From the NCBI RefSeq assembly GCF_001061665.1, contig NZ_JVSP01000014.1, positions 212,605 through 276,604 on the forward strand: 64,000 nucleotides of DNA. Direction: 5' to 3'. The notes beneath the pieces are model-generated. The model saw nothing but the letters and a program-made list of their open reading frames with translations, did no database searches and was not told where the DNA came from. The position numbers and the translations under genes are program-made. This DNA is from Rothia mucilaginosa. Its GTDB lineage: Bacteria; Actinomycetota; Actinomycetes; Actinomycetales; Micrococcaceae. This document shows positions 9,097 through 17,790 of this stretch, piece by piece; the first letter of the stretch is position 1, and each line of letters starts with the position of its first letter.

Positions 9097-9139
9097 TTAC
9101 CGAAGCGTACAGCTCGCGAACGAGCTAACCCTCTCAACC

Positions 9140-10435
9140 CTAGCGGCCGGTGCCACCGTACACGGTAGCCTCGCCCTCGGTGTCCAGACCGAACGCGGTA
9201 TGCACCGCGCGAACGGCCTCATCCAGCTTGCTCAGCTCAGTAATCACCGAAATACGAATCTCAGAGGTCGAAATCATGTCGATGTTCACGCCCGCCGAGG
9301 ACAGCGCCTCGAAGAAGGTGAACGAAACGCCGGGGTTGGTCTTCATGCCCGCGCCAACCAGCGACAGCTTGCCGACCGACTCGTTGTAGATAACCTCCTG
9401 GAAGCCCAGCTCAGCCTTGGCATCCTCCAGCGCCTTCAGCGCGGTGGGGCCCTGCGCCTGGTTCAGGGTGAAGGAAATATCGGTCACGCCGGGGCGGTCG
9501 GTGGGAACGTTCTGAACGATCATGTCCAGGTTTACCTTCGCCTCGTTAATCAGGCCGAACACCTTAGCGGCCGAACCGGGAACGTCCGGAACGCCAACAA
9601 CGGTAATCTTTGCGCGGGTGCGATCGTGCGCGACACCGGAAATCAGGGGCTGCTCCAAGGGAATCTCCTTCAGATGAATGGGGGTCAGTTCCGCGGACTC
9701 CTCCGGAACCACGATAGTGCCTTCAAGGTCCGAGAACGAAGAACGCACGTGAAGCTTCAAGTTAAAACGACGAGCATACTCGACGCTACGCAGGTGCAGA
9801 ATCTTTGCACCGTTCGCCGCCATCTCCAGCATCTCCTCGCTGGTGATGGTATCCAGCTTGTGCGCGGTCGGCACGATGCGCGGGTCGGCGGTGAACACGC
9901 CGTCCACGTCCGAGTAAATCTCGCACACATCGGCGTTCAGCGCGGCGGCCAGCGCAACGGCGGTCGTATCGGAACCGCCGCGGCCCAGGGTCGTAATGTC
10001 GCCACTCTGACGGTTCATGCCCTGGAAACCGGCCACAATCGCGATATTTCCGGCCTCGACGGACTCACGGATGCGATCGGGGCGAACCTCCACGAGGCGC
10101 GCCGAACCGTGCACGCCGTCGGTAATCATGCCAGCCTGCGAACCGGTGAAGGACTGCGCCTTAGCGCCCAGGTCGTTAATGGCCATCGACAGGACGGCGG
10201 TCGAAATGCGTTCACCGGCGGTCAGCAGCATGTCCAGCTCACGCGAGGGAACGACATTGCTGGTGACCTCTGCGGCAAGGTCGAGCAGCTCATCGGTGGT
10301 GTCGCCCATAGCGGACACCACGACGACCACATCGTTACCTGCCTTCTGAGTGTCCACGACGCGGCGGGCTACGCGCTTGACGCCCTCCGCATCCGCTACG
10401 GAGGAACCGCCGAACTTTTGGACGATCAGGCTCAT
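9140..10435 (-). CDS. lysC: Aspartate kinase
   Basis: 431 residues. It phosphorylates aspartate, the first step toward lysine, threonine, methionine and diaminopimelate. The amino-acid-kinase domain starts [11 protein letters not shown] (5-15) and continues through [15 protein letters not shown] (149-163). Two ACT domains for feedback control follow at about 275-430, including VSLVGAGM-type and STSEIRIS segments. The start at 10435 has TGGAG 7 nt upstream. An internal TTG (9658-9656) has a perfect AAGGAG 6 nt before it at the junction of the two halves, a possible beta-subunit start. The usual partner asd is not adjacent; the gene is followed by a terminator and an unrelated regulator. Confidence 0.96.
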   Translation of the reverse strand: MSLIVQKFGGSSVADAEGVKRVARRVVDTQKAGNDVVVVVSAMGDTTDELLDLAAEVTSNVVPSRELDMLLTAGERISTAVLSMAINDLGAKAQSFTGSQAGMITDGVHGSARLVEVRPDRIRESVEAGNIAIVAGFQGMNRQSGDITTLGRGGSDTTAVALAAALNADVCEIYSDVDGVFTADPRIVPTAHKLDTITSEEMLEMAANGAKILHLRSVEYARRFNLKLHVRSSFSDLEGTIVVPEESAELTPIHLKEIPLEQPLISGVAHDRTRAKITVVGVPDVPGSAAKVFGLINEAKVNLDMIVQNVPTDRPGVTDISFTLNQAQGPTALKALEDAKAELGFQEVIYNESVGKLSLVGAGMKTNPGVSFTFFEALSSAGVNIDMISTSEIRISVITELSKLDEAVRAVHTAFGLDTEGEATVYGGTGR

Positions 10436-10627
10436 AGAATTCTCCAGGTCTGTTATATCTGTGCCGCCGGCAGAGCGCCGGCTCCTCACCTATAGTAGAC
10501 GGCGTTCAGGCCGGGCGGCTAACTTACCAGCCGTGTGTATTGACTTGTGGAATATTACCGAATGTTACGCGGGTCGTGGCGGGCCCGGGAGCGCGAACCC
10601 TACCGCGCACGTACTAGTGGTGGAAGG

Positions 10628-11776
10628 CTAGGTCCACGGGTTCACGTAAGTCACGCCCGGCAGCGGCGGAACGTCCGGCTTCGGGGTGCGTAACGGGGCG
10701 TTCTGAATCGAGCGGATGCGCTCCTCGTAGTCGGCGCTGCGGAACACCTCGTGAGCCTCCTCGGGCTCTTCGGGGTTCTCGGAGGCAACGGAGCCCTGGG
10801 AAACGGTGGGGTCCTCGGGGCTTTCGGACGTCTCAGGGTTTTCGGGTGTTTCGGCGTTCTCCGCTGCGGGTTCCTTGGCGGCGGGTTCGGCCTCGGGGGC
10901 CTCAGCCTCGCCGTCTACGGCGGCCGAAGCCTCCCCGCCGTCCTGCAGGACCCGTTCGATGAGCTGCTCATCTACCGTGGCCTGCACGCCGGCGGGCGCG
11001 GGAGCCTCACCGGCGGGAGTACCCGGTGCCTCCAGATCGTCGAACATGCTGGAGTTCCAGCGGCGGCGGCTCTGCTTCGCCTCCTTGGCACGCACCGCGG
11101 CGGCCTGCTCGCGCTCCTGTTCTTCCTCGCGGTTAGCCCGCTCAAAATCCTCGGCGGCGGTGTGAACCGCGGCGGTGCCCTCGCTGATCACGCGGCGACC
11201 CTCCAGCGCGCGACCCAGGGTGATTTCGTCGGCATACTCCAGATCGCCGCCCACCGGCAGGCCCGAGGCCAGGCGCGACAGGCGCACACCCAGCGGCACG
11301 AGCATGCGCGAGAGGTAGGTTGCGGTCGCCTCACCCTCAAGGTTCGGGTCCATCGCCAGAATAATCTCCTGGATGCGCTCATCCGCCAGACGGGATACCA
11401 GCTCGCGGATGCGCAACTGCTCCGGGCCCACGCCCGCCAGCGGGTTAATAGCCCCGCCGAGTACGTGGTAGCGGCCGGTGAAGGAACGGGTGCGCTCAAT
11501 CGCCACGACGTCCTTGGACTCCTCGACCACGCACAGCACCGACGGGTCGCGGCGCTCGTCGCGGCAGATGGGGCACAGCTTCGTCTCGGAGACGTTACCG
11601 CACTCCTCGCAGAAGCTCACGCTGGTCTTCACCGTGGAAATCGCGTTGGCCAGGCGCGCCATATCGGCGGCGTCAGCGTTCAGGATGTGAAAAGCGATGC
11701 GCTGAGCCGACTTGGGGCCCACACCCGGCAGGCGGCCGAGCTCGTCAATGAGGTTTTGTACTGCACCCTCGTACAT
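10628..11776 (-). CDS. recR: Recombination protein RecR with a long acidic C-terminal extension
   Basis: 382 residues, nearly twice the usual size of about 200. Residues 1-198 are a complete RecR: helix-hairpin-helix [17 protein letters not shown], zinc finger Cys56/Cys59/Cys68/Cys71, and a Toprim domain with [12 protein letters not shown] and [13 protein letters not shown]. RecR loads RecA in the RecF pathway with RecO. Residues 199-382 are an added tail: a charged helical stretch, then Ala/Glu/Pro-rich low complexity, then a more ordered-looking end with [11 protein letters not shown]. Codon use and frame remain normal through the tail, so it does not look like a read-through error. The gene lies downstream of dnaX, separated by a hairpin. 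Confidence 0.93.
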   Translation of the reverse strand: MYEGAVQNLIDELGRLPGVGPKSAQRIAFHILNADAADMARLANAISTVKTSVSFCEECGNVSETKLCPICRDERRDPSVLCVVEESKDVVAIERTRSFTGRYHVLGGAINPLAGVGPEQLRIRELVSRLADERIQEIILAMDPNLEGEATATYLSRMLVPLGVRLSRLASGLPVGGDLEYADEITLGRALEGRRVISEGTAAVHTAAEDFERANREEEQEREQAAAVRAKEAKQSRRRWNSSMFDDLEAPGTPAGEAPAPAGVQATVDEQLIERVLQDGGEASAAVDGEAEAPEAEPAAKEPAAENAETPENPETSESPEDPTVSQGSVASENPEEPEEAHEVFRSADYEERIRSIQNAPLRTPKPDVPPLPGVTYVNPWT

Positions 11777-11894
11777 GCTTCTCCAATCTGCCGTGGTCCG
11801 CGGTGAGTGTCTAGGATACTCCGCGTGGGGGCCGCTTCGGTACCAGTGTGGCCCAACCCCCTGACAGCTTAACGGGGAATCGGGCAGAAAAATG

Positions 11895-11937
11895 CCCGCC
11901 GGCGCCGAAAATTCCTGTCATTCTCGGCGCCGGCGGG
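11895..11937 (-). terminator. Hairpin between dnaX and recR
   Basis: CCCGCCGGCGCCGA (11895-11908) pairs with TCGGCGCCGGCGGG (11924-11937), a 14-bp GC stem with a 15-nt loop, directly after the dnaX stop. The minus strand past it shows CATTTTTC. It probably ends dnaX transcription, so recR may have its own promoter. Confidence 0.7.
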
Positions 11938-11998
11938 TGCGTTGGACGCGTTGGGCGGCTCATCGGAACGACCGGCCGAAACGCGTGCCCTTGGGTGT

Positions 11999-14680
11999 CT
12001 AGCCCTGGTGCAGGGGGCGCTCGTCGATGACGGTGCCGCCGATGATCTTCTCGATGGCCCGCAGGCCGATGAAGGTGCTGTTTTCGACCTTCTCGTCGTC
12101 CTCCGAGATGTAGTCCTCCTCGGTCACGACGTGCACGGGCTTCGTGGGCACCACCTCGGATGAGGCGGGCTCGGCGGGAGGCTCAGGCTCGGTAACCGGT
12201 TCAGAAGCCGACTCATTGGCCGGCGCCGGGGCCAAAGGACCCGCCGCCAGAGGACCGGCGGCCAGGGGTCCTGCCGCTAAGGGGCTTGCCGCCAGAGGGC
12301 CTGCGGGCGCAATCGGCTCAGCCGCGGGAGCCGCCGCCTCGGGGGCCTCGGGCATTGCTTCGGCCGGTTCGTTGTAAGAGGGCTCCGCATCATAGGGCGG
12401 CTCGTCCTCGAACGGGGGCTCCTGCGCATCGCTACGACCGGGGGCCTCCTGCGGAACCCCGCTGCCGGAGGCCGCGAAGGAATCACGCTCGCCAAAGCCG
12501 CCGACCGGCGCATCCGGACCGGGCTGAGAGAGCGGTCTTGCGGGGGAGCTCGGCTCGGGCTGGGCCGGGGGCACCTGCGCGGGGAAAGGCTCTGCGGGGG
12601 AGGGCTCCACGTCGGCCGCGGGCGCAGCCTCCTCGCTCTGCGGGATGGGTGCCACGTCCCAGGCGCCCAGGGGCGCATCCACGCTGGTGGCTGCCGGAGC
12701 CGCCGCGTCGTTCACCGGCTGACCGTGGCGACGCCACGCATCCTCACCGCCGCGGGGGCCCTCCGCCAGGGGCGCGGCGGGCTGCTGGGGAGCCGGTGCG
12801 GCGGGCTGAACCTCCTGCTGAGGTGCAGGGGCGCCCGGCTTGAGGGGCTCGCCGGGCTTGACGACCTCGGCGTGAATCGTCACGGGGCCGCGCAGGAACT
12901 CGCTCACGCGGGCGGTCAGCTCGGGGACGTAGCCCTTGACCGCGCGCAGGGTTGCGATGTCGGCGCGCACGTAGAGCACGGTGCCCTCCATGCGGGCGGG
13001 GTAAACCTTCGCCAGCTGCTCCGCGGAACCCGGAACGCTCATTCGGTTAAGGATGGCACGCCAATTGCCCTGAACCGCCGCCAGCGGATCATTCGGATTA
13101 AGCTTCAAAGGCGCTGAGGGCGTACCCTCCGGAGCGGCATCAGCTGCAGGGGAAGTCGGAGCATTAGGCGCCGCCGGGGTGGTACCCGCCAGGGGCGCAC
13201 CGACCGGAGCGGCAGGAGTCCGAGTCGAAGGTGCCTGCGCTGCCGGGGCCAGGGGCGCAGAGCTAAGCGGCCCACCGGCCAGTGGGGGAGCACCCGCCCC
13301 AGCCCGCTGAGAGCCGCCCTGCTGAGCCGCCTCCTGAACCGGGGCGCTAGGAGCCTGCGCGTTAGGCGCCTGAGTCTTAGGGCTCAGGCCTGCCGCAGCC
13401 ATGCCCGCCGCACGCGCGGCCGACATACCTGCCGGGGTCTGAGAACCAGCCTGAGAACCAGCCTGAGAACCGGTCTGCACGCTTGCCGGGGCAGAACCAC
13501 CGGCGGCCACGCGACGCTCCAACACCTGCAGGCGCGAGGCCAGCGCCGCAACCTCCGCGCCGTTCGCCGAGCCCTCCTCCACTGGCAGAAGCAGGCGGGC
13601 GCACAGCAACTCCAGCTGAAGCTGCGGGTTAGCGGTGCCCGTCATACCGTTCAGTGCATCGTTGACGGTTCCCGCCGCCAGGGTCAGTTCGCGCTCGGTC
13701 AGCGCCTGAGCCTGAGCGGCCAGGCGCTCCAGCTGATCCTGCGGAACGCCCTGCAGAATCTGCGCGGCCGATTGCGGAACGGCCTTCACCACAATCAAAT
13801 CGCGCAGACGCTCCAGCAAATCCTCCACAAAACGGCGAGGATCCTGACCGGTTGCCACCACGCGAGACACCGCGCCAAACAGCGTTGACGCCTCCCTGGC
13901 GCCCAGCGCCTCTACGACCTCATCCAGCAACTGGGCGTGCGTGTAGCCCAGCAGGGCCACCGCAAGGTCGTACTCAATACCCTTCTCGGAGGATGCACCA
14001 GCCATCAGCTGATCAAGAATCGACAGCGAATCACGCACCGAGCCACCGCCGGCACGAATCACCAGCTGCAGCACGCCCGGCTCCACCGCCACCTGCTCCT
14101 GGTCGCACAGGGACTGCAGGTACGGCAAAAGAACCTCCGGCGGCACCAGGCGGAACGGGTAGTGGTGGGTACGCGAACGAATCGTGCCCAGCACCTTATT
14201 CGGCTCGGTCGTCGCGAAGATGAACTTCACGTGCTCCGGCGGCTCCTCCACAATCTTCAGCAGGGCGTTAAAGCCCTCGCGGGTGACCATGTGGGCCTCG
14301 TCAATAATGAAAATCTTGTAGCGGTCACGCACCGGCGCCAGGGTCGCGCGCTCGCGCAGGTCACGGGCGTGGTCCACACCGCCGTGGCTCGCCGCGTCCA
14401 TCTCAATCACGTCGAGGGAACCGCCGCCGTCACGCGAAAGCTCACGGCACGAATCGCATACGCCGCACGGGGTGGGGGTCGGGCCCTGCGCGCAGTTCAG
14501 GCAGCGCGCCAGAATACGGGCCGAGGTGGTCTTACCGCAGCCGCGCGGTCCGGAGAAAAGGTAGGCGTGGTTGACGCGGTTTTTCTCCAGGGCCGTCATG
14601 AGGGGCACGGTAACCTGCTCCTGCCCGATGACCTCGGCGAAGGTCTCGGGGCGGTAACGACGATAAAGGGCAGTGCTCAC
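11999..14680 (-). CDS. dnaX: DNA polymerase III subunits gamma and tau
   Basis: 893 residues. This is the clamp-loader ATPase that joins polymerase, clamp and helicase. The AAA+ core carries Walker A GPRGCGKT (44-51), zinc cysteines 63/72/75/78, Walker B IDEAH, and GSVRDSLSILDQ. Domain III follows to about residue 370. The tail from about 380 is mostly Ala/Pro/Gly/Gln low complexity interrupted by a folded segment (about 530-620, NWRAILNRM onward) that resembles the tau C-terminal region. Near the end is a PLAAG repeat (four to five copies). I did not see a clear slippery frameshift heptamer, so only the full-length form is supported. Confidence 0.95.
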   Translation of the reverse strand: MSTALYRRYRPETFAEVIGQEQVTVPLMTALEKNRVNHAYLFSGPRGCGKTTSARILARCLNCAQGPTPTPCGVCDSCRELSRDGGGSLDVIEMDAASHGGVDHARDLRERATLAPVRDRYKIFIIDEAHMVTREGFNALLKIVEEPPEHVKFIFATTEPNKVLGTIRSRTHHYPFRLVPPEVLLPYLQSLCDQEQVAVEPGVLQLVIRAGGGSVRDSLSILDQLMAGASSEKGIEYDLAVALLGYTHAQLLDEVVEALGAREASTLFGAVSRVVATGQDPRRFVEDLLERLRDLIVVKAVPQSAAQILQGVPQDQLERLAAQAQALTERELTLAAGTVNDALNGMTGTANPQLQLELLCARLLLPVEEGSANGAEVAALASRLQVLERRVAAGGSAPASVQTGSQAGSQAGSQTPAGMSAARAAGMAAAGLSPKTQAPNAQAPSAPVQEAAQQGGSQRAGAGAPPLAGGPLSSAPLAPAAQAPSTRTPAAPVGAPLAGTTPAAPNAPTSPAADAAPEGTPSAPLKLNPNDPLAAVQGNWRAILNRMSVPGSAEQLAKVYPARMEGTVLYVRADIATLRAVKGYVPELTARVSEFLRGPVTIHAEVVKPGEPLKPGAPAPQQEVQPAAPAPQQPAAPLAEGPRGGEDAWRRHGQPVNDAAAPAATSVDAPLGAWDVAPIPQSEEAAPAADVEPSPAEPFPAQVPPAQPEPSSPARPLSQPGPDAPVGGFGERDSFAASGSGVPQEAPGRSDAQEPPFEDEPPYDAEPSYNEPAEAMPEAPEAAAPAAEPIAPAGPLAASPLAAGPLAAGPLAAGPLAPAPANESASEPVTEPEPPAEPASSEVVPTKPVHVVTEEDYISEDDEKVENSTFIGLRAIEKIIGGTVIDERPLHQG

Positions 14681-14918
14681 GGCAACCTCTTAAGCTCGGG
14701 GATGCGGATAGGACAGTCCCTACCATTTTAGACGCTTTACCCCGCGCCCGAGCGGCCCGCCGTCACCGCCCGGCGAACCCCCGCCGGAGGTTCGGGTGCG
14801 GTGTTTGCACGGGCTCTGTCCAAGGGTGCGCGACGGGGTGCCGCGAGGATGCGCCGGCCCGCAACCACCGTGCGTTCGCCCCGAGTTCCCAACGCGCCAA
14901 AAATCCGGTACACTGGTT

Positions 14919-15015
14919 CTTGCCTCTTACGTGGCGTTATCTTGGAAAACTCCCCCAGGACCGGAAGGTAGCAAGGGTATTCGAGCTATGACGGGTGCGT
15001 AGGAGGTCTTTTTTT
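14919..15015 (+). ncRNA. ffs: Signal recognition particle RNA (4.5S-type)
   Basis: The core holds the conserved tetraloop region CCAGGACCGGAAGGTAGCAA (14956-14975) that binds Ffh. The outer stem pairs CCTCTTACG (14923-14931) with CGTAGGAGG (14998-15006) allowing one G-U, and TCTTTTTTT (15007-15015) terminates. A -10-like TACACT at 14909-14914 fits a start near 14919. It encodes the small bacterial SRP RNA used with Ffh and FtsY for co-translational membrane targeting. The exact 5' end is inferred. Confidence 0.9.
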
Positions 15016-15042
15016 ACCCAAAATCAGGTACCCGATAGTCAT

Positions 15043-15200
15043 GCACCCGTCATATGCACTACGTGCCCGCTCCGCTGGCGCTTCGCGGCTTCGAATCCGG
15101 ATTTGATTCTTCGCGCGCTCAGAATCCGGATTCTCAGCGGTTGCGTAAGAGGTTTTTTCATGCCCAAAAACGGGTGCGTAGGCAGTCGGATACCCGCCAC
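15043..15200 (+). repeat. Decayed duplicate of the SRP RNA 3' end with hairpins
   Basis: The sequence GTTGCGTAAGAGGTTTTTTC followed by CCCAAAAAC (15140-15168) repeats the end of ffs, GGTGCGTAGGAGGTCTTTTT then ACCCAAAATC (14994-15025), with several changes. GCACCCGTCATA (15043-15054) is the exact inverse complement of 14987-14998 inside ffs. Between them GAATCCGGATT occurs twice (about 15095-15135) in inverted arrangement and could fold on itself. No ORF in this stretch is convincing. It looks like a scar of duplication rather than a second working SRP RNA, because the Ffh-binding loop is absent. Confidence 0.5.
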
Positions 15201-15311
15201 ACTCAGCAGTAATGTGCTTTCTATTACTTTTCCCTCATAAGGCTTGCGTGGCATCGCAAACCTGTAGTAAAGTCTTATTCGTTGCCTACGCAATGCGCAG
15301 GGAACATAGCT

Positions 15312-15400
15312 GGAGGATTCGCCTAGCGGCCTATGGCGCACGCCTGGAACGCGTGTTGGGTTAACAGCCCTCGGGGGTTCAAATCCCCCATCCTCCGCCA
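15312..15400 (+). tRNA. tRNA-Ser (anticodon GGA)
   Basis: Acceptor GGAGGAT (15312-15318) pairs with ATCCTCC (15390-15396), discriminator G, and encoded CCA (15398-15400). Anticodon stem CACGC/GCGTG closes loop CTGGAAC with GGA at 15346-15348, reading UCC/UCU. A long variable arm (TTGGGTTAACAGCCCTC) is typical of serine tRNA. The T arm GGGGGTTCAAATCCCCC is intact. Confidence 0.95.
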
Positions 15401-15402
15401 CC

Positions 15403-15439
15403 GATCCCCGGTCTTAGATTCTAAGGCCGGGGATTTTTT
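15403..15439 (+). terminator. Terminator of tRNA-Ser
   Basis: GATCCCCGGTCTTAG (15403-15417) pairs with CTAAGGCCGGGGATT (15421-15435) around a 3-nt loop, with one G-U or mismatch, and runs into TTTT. It starts two bases after the CCA end. Confidence 0.85.
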
Positions 15440-15518
15440 GCGCCCTTGCTACTATTTCCTCAGAGCCCCTCGGGGCCCGTGCCGCCGGGCGTCCGAAAAA
15501 TCTGCAGAAAGCACCACC

Positions 15519-15848
15519 ATGATTTTCAAAAAAGTAGGCGATAGTCGCCCCTACCCCCAGCACGGCATGACCCACGCCGACTGGGGCGGTATCGCGCCGC
15601 AGCAGGTGCGTCTCGACACCCTCATTACCACCCAGAAGACCCTCAACCTTGAAACGCTCCTGGCCGAGGACTCCACCTTTTACGGCGACCTCTTCCCGCA
15701 CGTGGTCAAGTGGGGCGGTGAACTCTACCTGGAGGACGGTGTGCACCGCGCGCTCCGCAACGCCCTGCACCGCCGCGCCGTCATGTACGCGCGGGTGCTC
15801 GACCTGGACTCCATCTCCCCGGCGCTGTTGCCCGGGGCCCGCAACTAG
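15519..15848 (+). CDS. Conserved actinobacterial protein (VapB-family antitoxin-like by annotation habit)
   Basis: 109 residues, soluble. The sequence with AEDSTFYGDLFPHVVKW and GELYLEDGVHRALR is a type I recognise as conserved in Arthrobacter relatives, where it is often labelled a type II toxin-antitoxin VapB-family antitoxin. The EDGVHRALRNALHRR part resembles a ParB-like nuclease or antitoxin helix. No VapC/PIN partner is next to it: the tRNA-Ser gene precedes and a convergent TetR gene follows. The start at 15519 gives the conserved MIFKKVGDSRPYP N-terminus with only a weak AGAAAG site; the longer frame upstream runs through the tRNA gene and is rejected. Confidence 0.7.
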   Translation: MIFKKVGDSRPYPQHGMTHADWGGIAPQQVRLDTLITTQKTLNLETLLAEDSTFYGDLFPHVVKWGGELYLEDGVHRALRNALHRRAVMYARVLDLDSISPALLPGARN

Positions 15849-16014
15849 GTGACGCCGGGCGGCTTTCCGAGCCCGGACCGCGCGGTTGCCCGCAGAACCG
15901 TACAACGCAGGTGCCGAGCCATTCTATGAACGGCTCGGCACCTGCGTTTTAAAGTTTCAACGTATATCTGCGCGACGGAACTCCGTCGAACACGCCACCG
16001 CGGTAGAAAGGGGC

Positions 16015-16713
16015 CTACGCGGCATCCTTCTGGCCGGAGTCGTCCTGCGCGAGGGCCAACTGGGGCGCGAGTTCCTCGGAGTCCAGGCGTACCGGGTTGC
16101 CCTCGGTATCGAAGCGGGCGCCCAGACCCATCTGAATAAAGCGAATCGTGTTGAGGATCTGGTGCTCTCGGGTCTGCTCGTCCGGCGCGTCCTCGGTGCG
16201 TCCCGCGCTCGAAGAAAGCGAGCCGTGCACCAGCATCGCCAGCTCGCGGATATCGTTCTGCGGAATGTACTTCTCGGCGATGGCCGCCGAAAGGATGTTC
16301 GCCAGGACCATCTGCAACTCCTGCACGTGCTTGCCGAGCTTCGCGTAGGACTCGGGGGAGAGCATGGAGCGCATGGCCGGGCCCGGGGGCAGGTGGCGGC
16401 GCGCCAGGTCGTTGATCTGCAGGCGGATGTATATGGCCAGTTGGTCGATGGGGTTCTCGATGCCCTCCAGACCTTCGCGTAGCTCCTTGAGGAAGCGTCC
16501 GGTCTCGTCCAGGGCGTAGGCGACCAGCAGTTCACCCATGTCGGCGAAGTAGTTGTACACGGCGGTGCGGCCGATGCCCGCGTTCTTGGCGACGTCGGTC
16601 ATGGTCAGGCCGGGCAGGCCTCGGGTGTAAAGAATCTCGCCGAAAGAGTCCAGGATGGCGCGCTTGGTGTTCTCGCGCTGGGCGGCGTTGGTGGCTGCAG
16701 AAATACGTGGCAT
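16015..16713 (-). CDS. TetR/AcrR-family transcriptional regulator
   Basis: 232 residues. The N-terminal DNA-binding domain is clear: KRAILDSFGEILYTRGLPGLTMTDVAKNAGIGRTAVYNYFADMGELL (about 18-64). The ligand-binding part is helical and not diagnostic. The upstream region carries TGACA/TGTCA half-sites of the kind that TetR proteins bind. The same half-sites form the two palindromes at the heme oxygenase promoter 13 kb away, so this protein is a candidate regulator of that gene as well as of itself; this link is only an inference. The alpha/beta hydrolase gene lies 108 bp upstream on the same strand. Confidence 0.9.
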   Translation of the reverse strand: MPRISAATNAAQRENTKRAILDSFGEILYTRGLPGLTMTDVAKNAGIGRTAVYNYFADMGELLVAYALDETGRFLKELREGLEGIENPIDQLAIYIRLQINDLARRHLPPGPAMRSMLSPESYAKLGKHVQELQMVLANILSAAIAEKYIPQNDIRELAMLVHGSLSSSAGRTEDAPDEQTREHQILNTIRFIQMGLGARFDTEGNPVRLDSEELAPQLALAQDDSGQKDAA

Positions 16714-16715
16714 AG

Positions 16716-16766
16716 TGACACCTTACCGCAGAATGTCAGCAAATGACGAATATATCGAATGTGTCA
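16716..16766. promoter_or_regulatory. Paired TGAC...GTCA sites in front of the TetR gene
   Basis: Two 23-bp units begin TGAC and end GTCA with 15 bp between: 16716-16738 (TGACA...TGTCA) and 16744-16766 (TGAC...TGTCA). They begin 3 bp upstream of the start codon, where an autoregulated TetR repressor would bind. The dyads are imperfect inside. Confidence 0.4.
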
Positions 16767-16821
16767 CCAAGAAATTTGCATAATCCATGCGAATTTTCGC
16801 GTTTATGACAAAAACAAGCCC

Positions 16822-17790
16822 CTACAGGAACCCCAAACGCGTCGCCGTCGCCAAATCTGCACCCACCAACGACGCAATCGGATACCCCGTATGGCCACGC
16901 CCCGGAGTCACCTGCAGTAGCGTCCGCGCGCCCAGCCCCTCATAGAACGCGATACCCTCCTGCGCCGCAATACGCGCCGACCAGCTACCCTCAGTGCTCG
17001 TCGCCATGCGCCGCCGAGCCGAAGGGGAACGCCCATCCAAAACACCCACGTGCCAGCTCATCAGCAGATGCGCATGCGAAGACGGGCTCAACGCCGCCCG
17101 CTCACGCTCCCGCGCAGGTATGCCGTCAGCGCCGCCTCCACCAATGAAGGTGGCACCGCCACCGTGAAGCCAGTCAATATCGTGCGACAGCAGCTCATAG
17201 CTGAGGAACTCCGCACCACCCGAATAGCCCGCAAGCCAGACGCGGCTCATATCCACCCCGTACGCCAAGGAAATCTCCTCAATCAGGGCGCGAACCATCC
17301 TGCCGTTTGAGCGGGCACGAACCCACCAGTTATAGGTCAGCGGAGGCGCATAAGAATCGGTGTCGGTAAGGCGCGGCTCCCGCAGACTACCCGGCGACAG
17401 CACCGGCACCGACAGCATATTGAACTCAGCCGCCACCTGCGCCAGCTCGGCACGCAACGGGGAGGTGCGGCGCAGCAGGCGGCTTCCGGCGCGTGAGATG
17501 TGGTCGCCGTCGAAGTAGAGGAGCAGCCCGGGCGCCCGGCCGGTAGCGGGGTTGCTGAGCAGGTTGAGGTTATCCACGCGGTAGTAGATAGTGCGCCCTC
17601 GGTGCGAGAACGGGCGGTAACCCACAATCTCCGAAGAGGCGAGTACGAGCGGCTCAAATACCGTGGCGGCCGCTCGAACCAGGCGCGCCGCGCGGGGGAG
17701 GAGCGGATGCAACCGCGGAATGTGCGCGCTGAGCCGCCGCTGGTTGTGGTGGATCAGCGGACGACGCAGGCGGTGGCTCAACCTCTTCAT
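16822..17790 (-). CDS. Alpha/beta hydrolase (esterase or depolymerase-like)
   Basis: 322 residues. The nucleophile elbow is RVWLAGYSGGAEFLSYELL (GxSxG with Ser in GYSGG), following YYRVDNL and LLLYFDGDH strands, and a likely catalytic His in TPGRGHTGYP near residue 307. The arrangement resembles polyhydroxybutyrate-depolymerase or esterase-D-like serine hydrolases; the substrate is unknown. The N-terminus is very Arg/His-rich, not a clean signal peptide. The start at 17790 (MKRLSHRL) is chosen because the upstream extension to 17925 is GC-rich low-complexity sequence. TetR follows on the same strand. Confidence 0.75.
   Translation of the reverse strand: MKRLSHRLRRPLIHHNQRRLSAHIPRLHPLLPRAARLVRAAATVFEPLVLASSEIVGYRPFSHRGRTIYYRVDNLNLLSNPATGRAPGLLLYFDGDHISRAGSRLLRRTSPLRAELAQVAAEFNMLSVPVLSPGSLREPRLTDTDSYAPPLTYNWWVRARSNGRMVRALIEEISLAYGVDMSRVWLAGYSGGAEFLSYELLSHDIDWLHGGGATFIGGGGADGIPARERERAALSPSSHAHLLMSWHVGVLDGRSPSARRRMATSTEGSWSARIAAQEGIAFYEGLGARTLLQVTPGRGHTGYPIASLVGADLATATRLGFL

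Noticed and set aside
14919..15015. Possible protein coding in the SRP RNA region
   Set aside because: The conserved Ffh-binding loop, closing stem and T-run explain the sequence as RNA.
15039..15401. A 120-codon minus-strand ORF including GGFEPPRAVNPTRV
   Set aside because: It crosses tRNA-Ser in antisense; this peptide is a familiar artefact of translating tRNA genes.
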